Source: an uncultured SAR86 cluster bacterium
Lineage (GTDB): Bacteria; Pseudomonadota; Gammaproteobacteria; Magnimaribacterales; AG-339-G14
Direction of reading: 5' to 3'
Assembly: GCA_902526045.1 (NCBI GenBank)
Contig: CABZJI010000002.1
Coordinates: 1 to 64,000 of the forward strand
DNA: 64,000 nt
Positions 20,568 to 29,228 of the stretch are shown here, one piece after another; within the stretch, counting starts at the first letter, position 1; each line of letters starts with the position of its first letter. Position numbers and translations under genes: made by a program. A model generated the notes under the pieces. The model made no database searches. It was not told the origin of the DNA and saw nothing but the letters and a program-made list of their open reading frames with translations.

Positions 20568-20771
20568 ATGTCGAGTTTAATTAGGATTTTAAAGAAAATT
20601 GATTATCTTCTTTTCTTCATTTACGGAGTTATGGGATTTGGAAGCCTTTTCTTTATTCAATTTTTTAGAGAAATGATGAATCTAAATACCACACTAGAAT
20701 TCATAATTTGTTTTCTGATTTTGTCGCCTATTTACTATTTAGTAAGAATCCTTAAAAAGAAAATATTTTAA
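20568..20771 (+). CDS. Small two-helix membrane protein, unknown
   Basis: A 67-residue frame with basic ends and two hydrophobic segments (LLFFIYGVMGFGSLFFIQFF at about 14-33 and FIICFLILSPIYYLVRIL at about 45-62). I do not recognise a family. It is likely real because it starts with ATG, is followed after three bases by another small membrane frame, and leads into a run of overlapping genes on the same strand (rhodanese, monooxygenase, MscS). Amino-acid composition is compatible with an inner-membrane protein. Confidence 0.5.
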   Translation: MSSLIRILKKIDYLLFFIYGVMGFGSLFFIQFFREMMNLNTTLEFIICFLILSPIYYLVRILKKKIF

Positions 20772-20774
20772 CGA

Positions 20775-20978
20775 ATGATTAGATTAATTTTAGGAATAGG
20801 AATAATTTTGATTACATCTATGTTAGTGACTTACTTAACTAGAAAATTTGGAAGATCAATTGCAATTGCTCTATCTATTTCAATTGGCATAATAATTGGT
20901 GTGATAATTTATGCCCACGAGGATGGATGCGTTTTAGAGTCAAACGATCCAGCTGCAAAAATATGCTGGTTTAAATGA
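20775..20978 (+). CDS. Small membrane protein, unknown
   Basis: A 67-residue frame with two hydrophobic segments (LILGIGIILITSMLVTYL and IAIALSISIGIIIGVIIYA), separated by a basic turn TRKFGR, and a short polar tail with two cysteines (HEDGCVLESNDPAAKICWF). It does not match a family I know. Its stop overlaps the rhodanese ATG by four bases, which supports translation. It may be a membrane partner of the rhodanese or monooxygenase encoded next to it. Confidence 0.55.
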   Translation: MIRLILGIGIILITSMLVTYLTRKFGRSIAIALSISIGIIIGVIIYAHEDGCVLESNDPAAKICWFK

Positions 20979-21337
20979 GTAAATCTTTTTTGGAGGTTGT
21001 TGAAGAAGCTTTAAAAAATGTTGATGAAGTAGATGTCTTTCAGCTAAAAAAATCTTTTGATGATAATGAAGATTTTTTATTAATAGATACCAGAGAAACA
21101 GAAGAATGGAATCTATCCAGAATTCCAAACGCAACTCATATCAGCAAAGGACTCATTGAAAAGGTACTAGACGTGTCCGTTCCTGATAGAAATAAAAAAA
21201 TCGTCCTTTACTGTCAGTCAGGGTTTAGATCCGTATTAGCTTGCGAAAGCATAAAAAGGTTAGGATATAATGACGTTGCCTCTTTAAAGGGAGGAATCAC
21301 AGAATGGCAAAATTCTGGTTTTGATCTGGAAAAATGA
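20975..21337 (+). CDS. Rhodanese-domain sulfurtransferase
   Basis: Single-domain rhodanese, 120 residues. The active-site loop is YCQSGFRS with catalytic Cys80, the CH2A-like segment LLIDTRETEEW lies at 35-45, and the C-terminal family text SLKGGITEWQNSGF is present. The protein transfers sulfane sulfur or serves as a thiol carrier in the cytoplasm; the acceptor is unknown. It overlaps both neighbours by four bases, inside a five-gene operon with a flavin monooxygenase and a mechanosensitive channel. Confidence 0.88.
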   Translation: MSKSFLEVVEEALKNVDEVDVFQLKKSFDDNEDFLLIDTRETEEWNLSRIPNATHISKGLIEKVLDVSVPDRNKKIVLYCQSGFRSVLACESIKRLGYNDVASLKGGITEWQNSGFDLEK

Positions 21338-22785
21338 TGAATGAAAGTATTTTAGACGTGGCAGTAATAGGAGCAGGAATTTCTGGGATAGGTGCTGGAT
21401 CTTATCTCACTATGAAATGTCCAAAACATAATTTTAAAATTTTTGAATCTAGAGAGAATCTCGGAGGCACTTGGGATCTCTTTAAATATCCTGGCATTAG
21501 GTCTGATTCTGACATGTACACCATGGGTTTTTCATTCAAACCTTGGAAGGAGGATAAAACACTAGCGGATGGTTCCTCAATTTTGAGATATTTAAATGAA
21601 ACTGTTGATGAATATAATTTAAGAGAGAAAATTGAATTTAAAACGAAACTTGTTTCTATCCATTGGAATTCAACCGAAGCACTTTGGTCTCTTGAATTAT
21701 CAAACAATGGAGAAATAAAAACTCAAAAAGCTAAATTTATTTTTATGGGTACTGGTTATTACAATTACGATCAAGGCTACCTTCCAGAATTTAAAAATTT
21801 TGAGGACTTCAAAGGGCCAAAAATTCATCCGCAACAGTGGCCAAAAAATTTAGACTACACAGGAAAAAAAATAGCTGTGATAGGAAGCGGGGCTACTGCA
21901 GCAACGGTTGTTCCGGCAATGGCAAAAGATGCTGATCATGTGACAATGATTCAACGTTCTCCAACCTACTATTTTCCTGTTCCAGAGGTTAATGCTTTTG
22001 GTGCCTTCTTGAAAAAAATTCTCCCGAGCTCATGGGCTTACAGCATTGTTAGAACAAGAAATGTTTGGTTTCAGCAAGCTTTATTCAAAAGAGCACGCAA
22101 ATATCCAGAAAGAACAAAAGAAATCATTTTGAATGTGGTTAAAGAGTATTTGCCTGAAGAATATGTTAAAAAACACTTTACTCCTACTTACAATCCTTGG
22201 GACGAGAGAATTTGTGCTCTTCCCAATGGAGATCTTTTCGAAGCCATAAAAGAAGGCAATGTATCTGTTGTAACAGGTCATATAAATACATTTTCAGAAA
22301 AGGGCATTAAAATGGAATCAGGTGAGGAAATAGAAGCTGATATTGTCATTACAGCAACCGGTCTTAAACTTCAACTACTTGGAGGCGCCTCAGTAAAAGT
22401 TGATGATAAAGAAATAGATCTATCTGAGACAATCTCATATAAAGGAATGATGTATTCAGGGATACCCAATCTCATAAACTCTTTTGGATATATCAATGCA
22501 TCTTGGACCTTACGTTCAGATCTAACTTGTGAATTTATGTGTAAATTAATTAATTATATGCAAGATAAAAACATTTCTTATTCGATTCCTGATCCTGACA
22601 TAAATCTGAGAACTGAGGATCCATTTGTGAATGGATTTACTTCAGGATATTTGATGAGATCAATGCATTTATTTCCAAAGCAAGGCGAAGAATCGCCATG
22701 GAGAAACAATCAGAAATATTTTGAAGATGTTTTTGATATAAGATTTAAGAGTATTGATGATGGATCACTTCTCCTGCGCAGCTAA
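21334..22785 (+). CDS. Flavin-containing monooxygenase, Baeyer-Villiger type
   Basis: NADPH- and FAD-dependent monooxygenase, 483 residues. The N-terminal FAD Rossmann motif is AVIGAGISGIGAG (residues 10-22), the type I Baeyer-Villiger fingerprint F-x-G-x-x-x-H-x-x-x-W-P is met by FKGPKIHPQQWP, and the second dinucleotide motif is AVIGSGATAATV. The sequence G-G-T-W-D and P-G-I-R-S-D-S-D near residue 45-60 is typical of the family. Such enzymes turn ketones into esters or lactones, or oxidise soft heteroatoms. The substrate is not evident. The gene is tightly coupled to the rhodanese upstream and to mscS downstream (TAATG). Confidence 0.88.
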   Translation: MMNESILDVAVIGAGISGIGAGSYLTMKCPKHNFKIFESRENLGGTWDLFKYPGIRSDSDMYTMGFSFKPWKEDKTLADGSSILRYLNETVDEYNLREKIEFKTKLVSIHWNSTEALWSLELSNNGEIKTQKAKFIFMGTGYYNYDQGYLPEFKNFEDFKGPKIHPQQWPKNLDYTGKKIAVIGSGATAATVVPAMAKDADHVTMIQRSPTYYFPVPEVNAFGAFLKKILPSSWAYSIVRTRNVWFQQALFKRARKYPERTKEIILNVVKEYLPEEYVKKHFTPTYNPWDERICALPNGDLFEAIKEGNVSVVTGHINTFSEKGIKMESGEEIEADIVITATGLKLQLLGGASVKVDDKEIDLSETISYKGMMYSGIPNLINSFGYINASWTLRSDLTCEFMCKLINYMQDKNISYSIPDPDINLRTEDPFVNGFTSGYLMRSMHLFPKQGEESPWRNNQKYFEDVFDIRFKSIDDGSLLLRS

Positions 22786-23936
22786 TGGAAGGCTTTTTTA
22801 AATTACTAGCAGAAGTTTGGGAAGAAGGCCTTCTAGGGATAGGTTTAACAGAAATACTCATCTCTATTTCTATAGTAGCTGTAGCTTTTATTTTAAGAGC
22901 TTTTGTAGTCAGCAGAGTTTTTCAATGGGTTGAAAGCTTGGCCGATAAAACAGAAACCGAAGTAGACGATGTAGTTTTTGAGTCATTGAGGAAGCCAGTT
23001 GGCTTTATCCCTATCACGCTAGCGTTGTATTTGGTCAGTATTTATCTGCCTTTGGCAGGATCTTTGGGAACATTCATAGAAAATTTAGTCAAAGCCTCAT
23101 TAGCTTTTACAATTTTTAGTGTTTTTTCAAACGCAGTTTCACCTTTATTCTCAATTTTGTCTAAAAGCACCATCCTAACTGCAGCAATGACTATGTGGTT
23201 AGAAAGGGCAATCAGAGTATTAGTTTGGGTTATAGGATTTGCGATTATCTTGGACATATTTGGTATACAAATAGGTCCAATAGTCGCTGGCCTGGGATTA
23301 TTTTCTGTTGCTGTTGCGCTCGGAGCACAAGACCTATTTAAAAATTTAATTTCTGGAATCTTGATAATTGCTGAGAATAGGTTTCAGCCTGGGGATAGAA
23401 TCGAAGTAGAAGGACATCTTCATGGGATGGTAGATAAGATTGGTTTCAGATCGACTGTTATCAGGTTATTTAATACTTCTCCAATGATTATTCCAAACAA
23501 AGATTTATCAGATGTAAAAGTCATAAATCATGGAGAAATGTATCATCGTAGAATTGATTGGAAAATTAACCTTGTATACTCTACCACTTTGGATCAACTT
23601 AAAGAGATTTGCACAAAGATTGAAACTTTCTTGAGTGACTACAAAGATTTAGTTGTTAATGAAAAACAGGAATCTTTTGCAAAAACAGTTGCTTTCAATT
23701 CGAGTTCTATAGATGTTCAAATTCTATGTTTTACTAATCCTTGTAACTTTACTGAATTTTCTACCATCAAAGAGGATTTAGTATACGAGATAATGAATAT
23801 AGTCAGGTCAAGCGGAAGTGAATTTGCTTTTCCATCAAGATCAATTTATGTTGAATCTGGTGGTTCTGATGGGATTATGGATGAGAATGATCTCCCCGCT
23901 ACAGCTATCATTAAGGAAGAGTCTAAAGAAAAATAA
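22785..23936 (+). CDS. MscS-family mechanosensitive ion channel
   Basis: Inner-membrane small-conductance mechanosensitive channel, 383 residues. Several N-terminal hydrophobic segments are followed by the pore helix VAGLGLFSVAVALGAQDLFK and the MscS domain text LISGILIIAENRFQPGDRIEVEG split around 180-200, then the cytoplasmic beta domain (TVIRLFNTSPMIIPNKDL). It protects against hypo-osmotic shock. The start codon shares one base with the stop of the monooxygenase gene. The C-terminal tail is acidic. Confidence 0.9.
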   Translation: MEGFFKLLAEVWEEGLLGIGLTEILISISIVAVAFILRAFVVSRVFQWVESLADKTETEVDDVVFESLRKPVGFIPITLALYLVSIYLPLAGSLGTFIENLVKASLAFTIFSVFSNAVSPLFSILSKSTILTAAMTMWLERAIRVLVWVIGFAIILDIFGIQIGPIVAGLGLFSVAVALGAQDLFKNLISGILIIAENRFQPGDRIEVEGHLHGMVDKIGFRSTVIRLFNTSPMIIPNKDLSDVKVINHGEMYHRRIDWKINLVYSTTLDQLKEICTKIETFLSDYKDLVVNEKQESFAKTVAFNSSSIDVQILCFTNPCNFTEFSTIKEDLVYEIMNIVRSSGSEFAFPSRSIYVESGGSDGIMDENDLPATAIIKEESKEK

Positions 23937-23965
23937 GAATCCTACTACTCAAGATTATTAATCTC

Positions 23966-25228
23966 ATGTCTAAAAAATTCTTTACCAACAATATATTTTT
24001 AGCTTTTACCGCACTTATTCTTTTTACCAATGCTTTAGCATCAGAGAGAGTAACTTTTCATGAAAATAAAATAGTTTTTGGCGCCGGATGTTTTTGGAGC
24101 ATTGAAAAAAAATTTGAAGAATTACCCGGCGTTATTAACGTCGATGCGGGTTATGCAGACGGAAGAGGACTTCAACCCAAGTATACCGAGATAACTAAAT
24201 TTAAAAATAAATTTAACCCTGATAACTTCGCAGAAGTTGTGGAGGTGTCCTTTGATAAAAATTCTATCAGTTACTCTGAACTTGTTAGATTCTTTTTTGA
24301 ACTTCATGATCCAACGCAACTAAATAGACAGGGAAATGATATAGGAACCCAATATAGATCCCTCATACTAGTAAATAACCAAGAAGAAAAAGAAATTGCT
24401 GAGAATATAAAGAGGCGTTTTCAAGTACTTTTAAGCGAAGAAGGTTTTGGAAATATTGTTACTGATATTAAATTTTTAGAAAAATTTTACGCAGCTGAGG
24501 AATACCATCAAGATTACCTCTTAAAAAATCCTAATGGATATTGTCCGGATCATTCTACTGGAGTAGTTTTTGAAAGTAATCAAAGGTCTAAACTAGATAA
24601 TAGTGCTCTTCTAGTAGATAAACAGATACTAGTGCTTGACTCAGAATTCTGTCCATACTGTCAGAAACTTAAAGAAGAAGTTCTTAATGATTATGATGGA
24701 TCTATACCTCTTCATTTTAGGTATTCTTCTGACCTTCATAATCTTGACCTGGTTTCACCTACATGGGCAACGCCAACAATTTTTTTCTTAGATGATGGTG
24801 TTGAAAAATTTTCATTACAAGGCTTTGTTCAAAAAAAGGATTTTTATAAAGCATTGGGTGTTTTTAAGCTTGGAGATACGGAAGCTTTTAGAGTAGCTTT
24901 TAATCAGGGAACCGACCCAGTTTTTTGTAAAGAATATCAGTTATTCAAAAATACCCCTGAAGGTGTTTTTGTAGATAAATTAAGCGGCGTACCTCTTTTT
25001 GACACCAAAGATAGATTTAACTCTAAAACTGGTTGGCTTTCTTTTACTCGAGCTTTAGAAGATTCAGTTACTGAGCATATGGATTACAGCTACGGCATGA
25101 CTAGAGTAGAGATAAAATCAAAGTCCTCAGGAATTCATTTAGGTCATGTTTTTCAGGATGGGCCTAATGGACTTCCTAGATATTGCATTAATGCAACTGT
25201 GTTAGAATTCGTTCCCAGAAATATTTAG
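23966..25228 (+). CDS. msrAB: Exported MsrA-thioredoxin-MsrB fusion (methionine sulfoxide reductase)
   Basis: Three domains repair both epimers of methionine sulfoxide, probably in the periplasm because a signal peptide precedes them (residues 1-26, ending ALAS). MsrA covers about 33-200, with catalytic GCFWS (Cys42) and a late cysteine in GYCPD (193). A thioredoxin/glutaredoxin-like domain with CPYC at 229-232 and cis-proline text ATPTIFFLDDG covers about 215-300. MsrB covers about 303-420, with GVPLFDTKDRFNSKTGW and catalytic RYCINA (Cys407); the zinc C-x-x-C pairs are absent. The order differs from Neisseria PilB, where the thioredoxin-like domain is first. The stop codon overlaps the tRNA-Val gene by two bases. 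Confidence 0.9.
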   Translation: MSKKFFTNNIFLAFTALILFTNALASERVTFHENKIVFGAGCFWSIEKKFEELPGVINVDAGYADGRGLQPKYTEITKFKNKFNPDNFAEVVEVSFDKNSISYSELVRFFFELHDPTQLNRQGNDIGTQYRSLILVNNQEEKEIAENIKRRFQVLLSEEGFGNIVTDIKFLEKFYAAEEYHQDYLLKNPNGYCPDHSTGVVFESNQRSKLDNSALLVDKQILVLDSEFCPYCQKLKEEVLNDYDGSIPLHFRYSSDLHNLDLVSPTWATPTIFFLDDGVEKFSLQGFVQKKDFYKALGVFKLGDTEAFRVAFNQGTDPVFCKEYQLFKNTPEGVFVDKLSGVPLFDTKDRFNSKTGWLSFTRALEDSVTEHMDYSYGMTRVEIKSKSSGIHLGHVFQDGPNGLPRYCINATVLEFVPRNI

Positions 25229-25303
25229 ACACGTAGCTCAGTTGGTTAGAGTACTACCTTGACATGGTAGGGGTCCCCGGTTCGAGTCCGGGCGTGTCTA
25301 CCA
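25227..25303 (+). tRNA. tRNA-Val (anticodon GAC)
   Basis: The acceptor arm AGACACG pairs with CGTGTCT, the anticodon stem CTACC/GGTAG encloses the loop TTGACAT with GAC at 25261-25263, and the T-arm has GGTTCGAGTCC. The discriminator is A25300, and CCA is encoded at 25301-25303. The first base is A rather than the more common G. The gene starts inside the TAG stop of msrAB and lies 44 bases before coq7. Confidence 0.95.
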
Positions 25304-25347
25304 TTTTAGAATTATCTTATAAGACAAATTACAGATATTATTCTCGT

Positions 25348-25863
25348 ATGAATAAATTGCTCGAATCCTTTCTTCGTTCTGATCATGCTGGTGAAGTGGG
25401 CGCTGTTTACATTTATAAAGGAATTCTTTCGGTCGCCAAAGATCCAGCTTTGGTTGAGTTTTCAAATAGACATCTAGAGACAGAAAAAGAGCACTTACGA
25501 AAGATTGAGCAGATCCTCCCGCCAAGCAAAAGAAGCAAGTTGGTGGGTATTTGGAAAATTGCTGGCTATCTCCTAGGTTTTCTTCCTTCTTTCTTTGGAC
25601 CCAGAATAGTTTTTGCAACCATTGAAGCGGTTGAGTCTTTTGTAGAAGATCATTACGAAGAACAACTCAAATACTTAAGGGCACAGGATGATCCCGATCA
25701 AGCTCTTATAAATCTTCTTCAATCCTGCCAAGATGATGAGATTGAACATAAAAATGAATCTGCAATTAAAAAAAAGTCTACTCCTGGGTTCCTTCTAAAT
25801 TTCTGGATGAAAATTGTAGGGTGGGGATCTTCATCGGCAGTTAAAGTAGCAAAAATAATCTAG
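25348..25863 (+). CDS. coq7: Ubiquinone biosynthesis hydroxylase Coq7
   Basis: Di-iron monooxygenase that hydroxylates demethoxyubiquinol in the last part of ubiquinone synthesis at the inner membrane face. The 171-residue protein has the Coq7 start RSDHAGEVGAVYIYKG and the carboxylate/histidine ligands of the four-helix bundle: E in HAGEVGA, the pair in LETEKEHL, E in IEAVESFVEDHYEEQL, and DDEIEHK near the C-terminus. I chose ATG 25348, just before the conserved N-terminus; the open frame extends upstream into the tRNA, where translation is not plausible. Many Gammaproteobacteria use UbiF instead, so this is the Coq7 variant. Confidence 0.93.
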   Translation: MNKLLESFLRSDHAGEVGAVYIYKGILSVAKDPALVEFSNRHLETEKEHLRKIEQILPPSKRSKLVGIWKIAGYLLGFLPSFFGPRIVFATIEAVESFVEDHYEEQLKYLRAQDDPDQALINLLQSCQDDEIEHKNESAIKKKSTPGFLLNFWMKIVGWGSSSAVKVAKII

Positions 25864-25874
25864 ATAAGCCCACT

Positions 25875-25909
25875 TTTACTATTAAGTAATATACTGTATA
25901 TTTATACAG
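25875..25909 (+). promoter_or_regulatory. LexA (SOS) box overlapping the umuDC promoter
   Basis: CTGTATATTTATACAG at 25894-25909 matches the gammaproteobacterial LexA operator CTGT-N8-ACAG exactly and is nearly a perfect palindrome. A candidate promoter, TTTACT (25875-25880), 16-base spacer, TATATT (25897-25902), has its -10 inside the operator, so LexA would block RNA polymerase. The umuD start lies 28 bases downstream. Confidence 0.85.
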
Positions 25910-25937
25910 TATTTAATTTATTTTTTTATTTTTGCGA

Positions 25938-26345
25938 ATGATATCTGAAGATCAAAAGCGTAGGGTAAATCTGCCTCTTTTTAACGACAAAATTGCTGTT
26001 GGCTGGCCTAGTCCTGCAGACGACTACGTAGAAAGATCAATAGATTTAAATGAGCATTTGGTAAAGAATTCAGCAGCAACTTATTTTTTAAGAGCTGCTG
26101 GCGATTCTATGATTAATGTGGGTATACATAACGATGCAATCTTAATAGTCGACCGAAGTATCGAGCCAACTGACGGCAAGATAGTCATCGCTTCGGTCGA
26201 CGGATCTTATACTTGTAAGCGATTACAACTGTATCCTGAGCCTAGATTGATCGCAGAAAACATTAAATATCCACCCATTAAAATAGATAAAAAGGAAGGC
26301 TTTGAAATAATTGGCGTTGTGTTAGCTGCCATTAATCAATTCTAA
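25938..26345 (+). CDS. umuD: UmuD-like SOS mutagenesis protein (S24 self-cleaving)
   Basis: Processed by RecA-stimulated self-cleavage to UmuD', the accessory subunit of DNA polymerase V. From ATG 25938 it has 135 residues. The cleavage region reads [10 protein letters not shown] (E. coli CGFPSPAADY), the nucleophile is Ser57 in AAGDSM and the general base Lys94 in SYTCKRLQL, all spaced as in E. coli UmuD (Ser60, Lys97). An in-frame TTG six bases upstream is a less likely start. It lies directly behind a LexA box and seven bases before umuC. Confidence 0.93.
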   Translation: MISEDQKRRVNLPLFNDKIAVGWPSPADDYVERSIDLNEHLVKNSAATYFLRAAGDSMINVGIHNDAILIVDRSIEPTDGKIVIASVDGSYTCKRLQLYPEPRLIAENIKYPPIKIDKKEGFEIIGVVLAAINQF

Positions 26346-26352
26346 TCAGGAG

Positions 26353-27615
26353 ATGTTTGCCTTAGTAGATTGCAACAGCTTTTATGCTTCTTGCGAGAGG
26401 GTTTTTAGACCAGATCTAAAAGATAAACCAGTAGTTGTTCTATCAAATAATGATGGTTGTGTAGTTGCTCTCTCAAAAGAGGCTAAAAAGCTTGGTATTA
26501 AGATGTGTGATCCTTGGTATCAAATTGAGTCTTCTTATACTAAAAAAGGAGGTTATGCCTTTTCTTCTAATTATGAACTTTATGCTGATATATCGGCACG
26601 CATAATGACAACACTGGAACGACTATCTCCTAATATAGAAATCTATAGTATTGATGAAGCTTTTTTAGACTTAACCGGAGTTAATAATTGTCAAAATTTG
26701 CAGGATTTTGGAATGCAATGCAAAGAAACAATTAAACAATGGACGGGAATGCCGGTAAGAGTAGGTATCGCTCCAACCAAAACTTTATCCAAAATAGCGA
26801 GTTATGGAGCTAAGTATTATCCAGCTACACAGGAAGTAGTAGATTTATCTAAGCCAGAAAGACAGAAAAAACTATTAAATTTGGTGCCTGTTCAAGAAGT
26901 ATGGGGAGTAGGCAGAAAGATTCACAAAAGATTAAACCAAATTGGCATCAGGACTGCCCTAGATCTTGCAATGATAGATACAAAATACGTAAGAAATAAC
27001 TTCAACATAGTTCTTGCAAAAACGGTCAGAGAGCTTAGAGGAGAACCTTGCATTGGCCTGGAAGACCAACCATCTGCTAAAAAACAAATTGTAGTTAGTC
27101 GAACCTTTAGTAAAAAAGTAGATGATTTGAGTACATTAGAGGAGGCAGTAAGCGACTATGCGGCACGAGCAGCAGCTAAGCTTAGAAGGGAAAATAGAAG
27201 GTGCCTCTATGTTTCTGTTTTTATCAGAACGAATCCTTTCAGGACGCAAGATAGGCAATATAGAAATTCAGGAACAACTAGGTTGATTGCTCCAACTAGC
27301 GACACTAGAGATATTATTCAAAATGCAAAAAAGAGTCTCAGAGCGATATATAGATCGGGTTTTAATTATATAAAGGCAGGAATATTACTTTCAGATTTTT
27401 ACGACGATCAAATTCAGCAGTATGATTTTTTTTATCCCAAAGAAAGAATCTTGCATAGCGATAAACTCATGAACACCATAGATAAAATAAATAAGAAGGG
27501 ATTGCCGCCTGTTTATTTTTTAGCTCAGGGGATTAAAAGAAAATGGTCAATGAAGAGAGAGATTCAATCACCCAGATATACCACTTCCTGGAACGATCTA
27601 CCAAAAGTCAGTTAG
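26353..27615 (+). CDS. umuC: Translesion DNA polymerase V catalytic subunit UmuC
   Basis: Y-family polymerase, 420 residues (E. coli 422). The palm motifs are [16 protein letters not shown] (residues 3-18, with catalytic Asp6) and [12 protein letters not shown], with the S-N-N-D-G-C-V-V segment that marks the UmuC branch. The helix-hairpin-helix text [20 protein letters not shown] follows, then the little-finger domain. It forms an SOS-regulated operon with umuD. Its 3' end overlaps the opposing pyrB gene by eight bases. Confidence 0.95.
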   Translation: MFALVDCNSFYASCERVFRPDLKDKPVVVLSNNDGCVVALSKEAKKLGIKMCDPWYQIESSYTKKGGYAFSSNYELYADISARIMTTLERLSPNIEIYSIDEAFLDLTGVNNCQNLQDFGMQCKETIKQWTGMPVRVGIAPTKTLSKIASYGAKYYPATQEVVDLSKPERQKKLLNLVPVQEVWGVGRKIHKRLNQIGIRTALDLAMIDTKYVRNNFNIVLAKTVRELRGEPCIGLEDQPSAKKQIVVSRTFSKKVDDLSTLEEAVSDYAARAAAKLRRENRRCLYVSVFIRTNPFRTQDRQYRNSGTTRLIAPTSDTRDIIQNAKKSLRAIYRSGFNYIKAGILLSDFYDDQIQQYDFFYPKERILHSDKLMNTIDKINKKGLPPVYFLAQGIKRKWSMKREIQSPRYTTSWNDLPKVS

Positions 27616-28624
27616 ATTTTTTGCTAGATACCCATGAAATATCTTCGTCATAATCGGATAGAGTTTGATCAACTCCGAGTATAAGAGAGATTAAAGCCAT
27701 ACGAACAAGAAGACCATTATCTGTTTGCCGGTAGATAGCTAAGTTAGGATTTTCATTCATATCAATATCAAGTTCATTAGCATCAGGACGAGAGTCTCTT
27801 GGAAGCGGGTGCATGATAACGGTATTTGGTTCACAATTTTCAGTATAGATATTTTGATTCAATTTAAGAAGGCCTTTGTATTTACTGGCTTCTGCAGGGG
27901 AGTCAAATCTTTCTTCTTGCAATCTAGTGACATAAATAATATCCACATCGCCAATACCGGACTCTATTGAGTTGAACTCATTTATCCTCATTCCCCTATA
28001 AACAAGGTCTTGTCTAATTTCAGGAGGAAGTTTTAATTGCTCAGGAGATATTAAATTGAAAGATATGTTTTCAAATAAATTCAATGCCTTGCAGAGAGAA
28101 TGAACAGCTCTTCCAAATTTTAAATCTCCAACAAGAGCAATATTGCTTCCATCTATGGACTTACCTTTAGATTCTAGCTCAAGCTTGATTGTGAATAGGT
28201 CTAATAGAGCTTGACTAGGATGTTCATTTTCCCCATCTCCTGCATTGATTACAGGAACTCTCGAGGCTTCGGAAAATTCTTGAACAGAATTTTTTTCTGG
28301 ATGTCTCATGACAATTAAATCGCTATAACCGCTCAAAACCCTGGCTGTATCATATAAAGATTCACCTTTTGCAAGAGAGGATGCTTCTATGCCAGTAGTT
28401 TCTCTAACTTCTCCACCTAAAAGATTAAATGCGCTTCCAAAACTAATTCTTGTTCTCGTGCTGGCCTCAAAGAACATATTGCTAAGAATAGCTCCTTGAA
28501 GGACCCTGGTCTTTTTCTCCCGGTTTGCGTAAGGAATCATTTTTTCAGCGATTGAAAAAACTTTTACTATATCGTCTTTATCAAGCTGATCTATGGAGAG
28601 GATATGATTGCCAAGAAACTCCAT
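27608..28624 (-). CDS. pyrB: Aspartate carbamoyltransferase catalytic subunit PyrB
   Basis: Condenses carbamoyl phosphate and aspartate in pyrimidine synthesis. The carbamoyl-phosphate loop [16 protein letters not shown], the ATCase text [19 protein letters not shown], and the C-terminal [16 protein letters not shown] are present. I chose ATG 28624 (338 residues), which places the start at the normal distance from HILSIDQL; an upstream in-frame ATG at 28639 gives 343. The protein is about 25 residues longer than E. coli PyrB, with a polar tail after ILGVDQTL. No pyrI regulatory gene is adjacent. Confidence 0.9.
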   Translation of the reverse strand: MEFLGNHILSIDQLDKDDIVKVFSIAEKMIPYANREKKTRVLQGAILSNMFFEASTRTRISFGSAFNLLGGEVRETTGIEASSLAKGESLYDTARVLSGYSDLIVMRHPEKNSVQEFSEASRVPVINAGDGENEHPSQALLDLFTIKLELESKGKSIDGSNIALVGDLKFGRAVHSLCKALNLFENISFNLISPEQLKLPPEIRQDLVYRGMRINEFNSIESGIGDVDIIYVTRLQEERFDSPAEASKYKGLLKLNQNIYTENCEPNTVIMHPLPRDSRPDANELDIDMNENPNLAIYRQTDNGLLVRMALISLILGVDQTLSDYDEDISWVSSKKSN

Positions 28625-28714
28625 AAAGCATTCTAACATTTAAAGAATTTAAATTCTTTGAATATTACATGTTGAGACTATTGCAAATTTTTTTGACTAT
28701 GAGATATTAAAACA

Positions 28715-29227
28715 ATGTCACAGGATTGCTTGCTACTCAATGGAAATGGAAAGCCTATAAGCTACTTTCCTTTATCCGTTGTTGATTGGAAAACTGCAAT
28801 CAAATTAGTGGTTACCAGAAATGTGATCATCGTTAAAGAGCATCCTGACTGGTTTGTTCACTCACCCAGCATGAAACTCAAAGTTCCAAGCATTATTATG
28901 TTAAGGAAATATTACAAGTATACAAATCACGTAAAATTTTCAAGATCAAACGTCTTTCTTAGAGATATGTTCACATGCCAATATTGCAATGAAGTTTTTC
29001 AAAGAAAGGAATTAACCATAGATCACATAATTCCAAAGTCAAAAGGAGGAGGATCGACATGGGAGAATGTAGTTACATCATGCAAAGAATGTAATATTGC
29101 TAAAGCTGATAAATCTTTAGATCCTTCACCGGTGGCGATAAAACCAAGCTATAAAGCTTTGTTAAAAGGCCAGAACACTCAAATCGAATATAAAGACGAT
29201 ATGTGGAGAGAGTATATAGTTGCCTAA
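28715..29227 (+). CDS. HNH endonuclease family protein
   Basis: A 170-residue protein with a complete HNH nuclease module in its second half: CQYCNEVF, then LTIDHIIPKSKGGGSTWENVV and CKECNIAKAD, giving two C-x-x-C zinc pairs around the DH...N...H catalytic set. The N-terminal half (QDCLLLNGNGKPISYFPLSVVDW) is typical of a chromosomal HNH family that is widespread in aquatic bacteria and is not linked to restriction genes. Its role is unknown. It is monocistronic and divergent from pyrB, with no mobile-element hallmark nearby. Confidence 0.85.
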   Translation: MSQDCLLLNGNGKPISYFPLSVVDWKTAIKLVVTRNVIIVKEHPDWFVHSPSMKLKVPSIIMLRKYYKYTNHVKFSRSNVFLRDMFTCQYCNEVFQRKELTIDHIIPKSKGGGSTWENVVTSCKECNIAKADKSLDPSPVAIKPSYKALLKGQNTQIEYKDDMWREYIVA

Positions 29228-29228
29228 A

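Noticed and set aside
25298-25618. 106-codon open frame on the minus strand
   Set aside because: It runs against coq7, which has all di-iron ligands; no ribosome site or homology is recognisable.
28715-29227. HNH gene as part of a restriction system or homing element
   Set aside because: No methyltransferase, specificity subunit, intron or intein border is nearby, and the gene sits in ordinary spacing between housekeeping genes.
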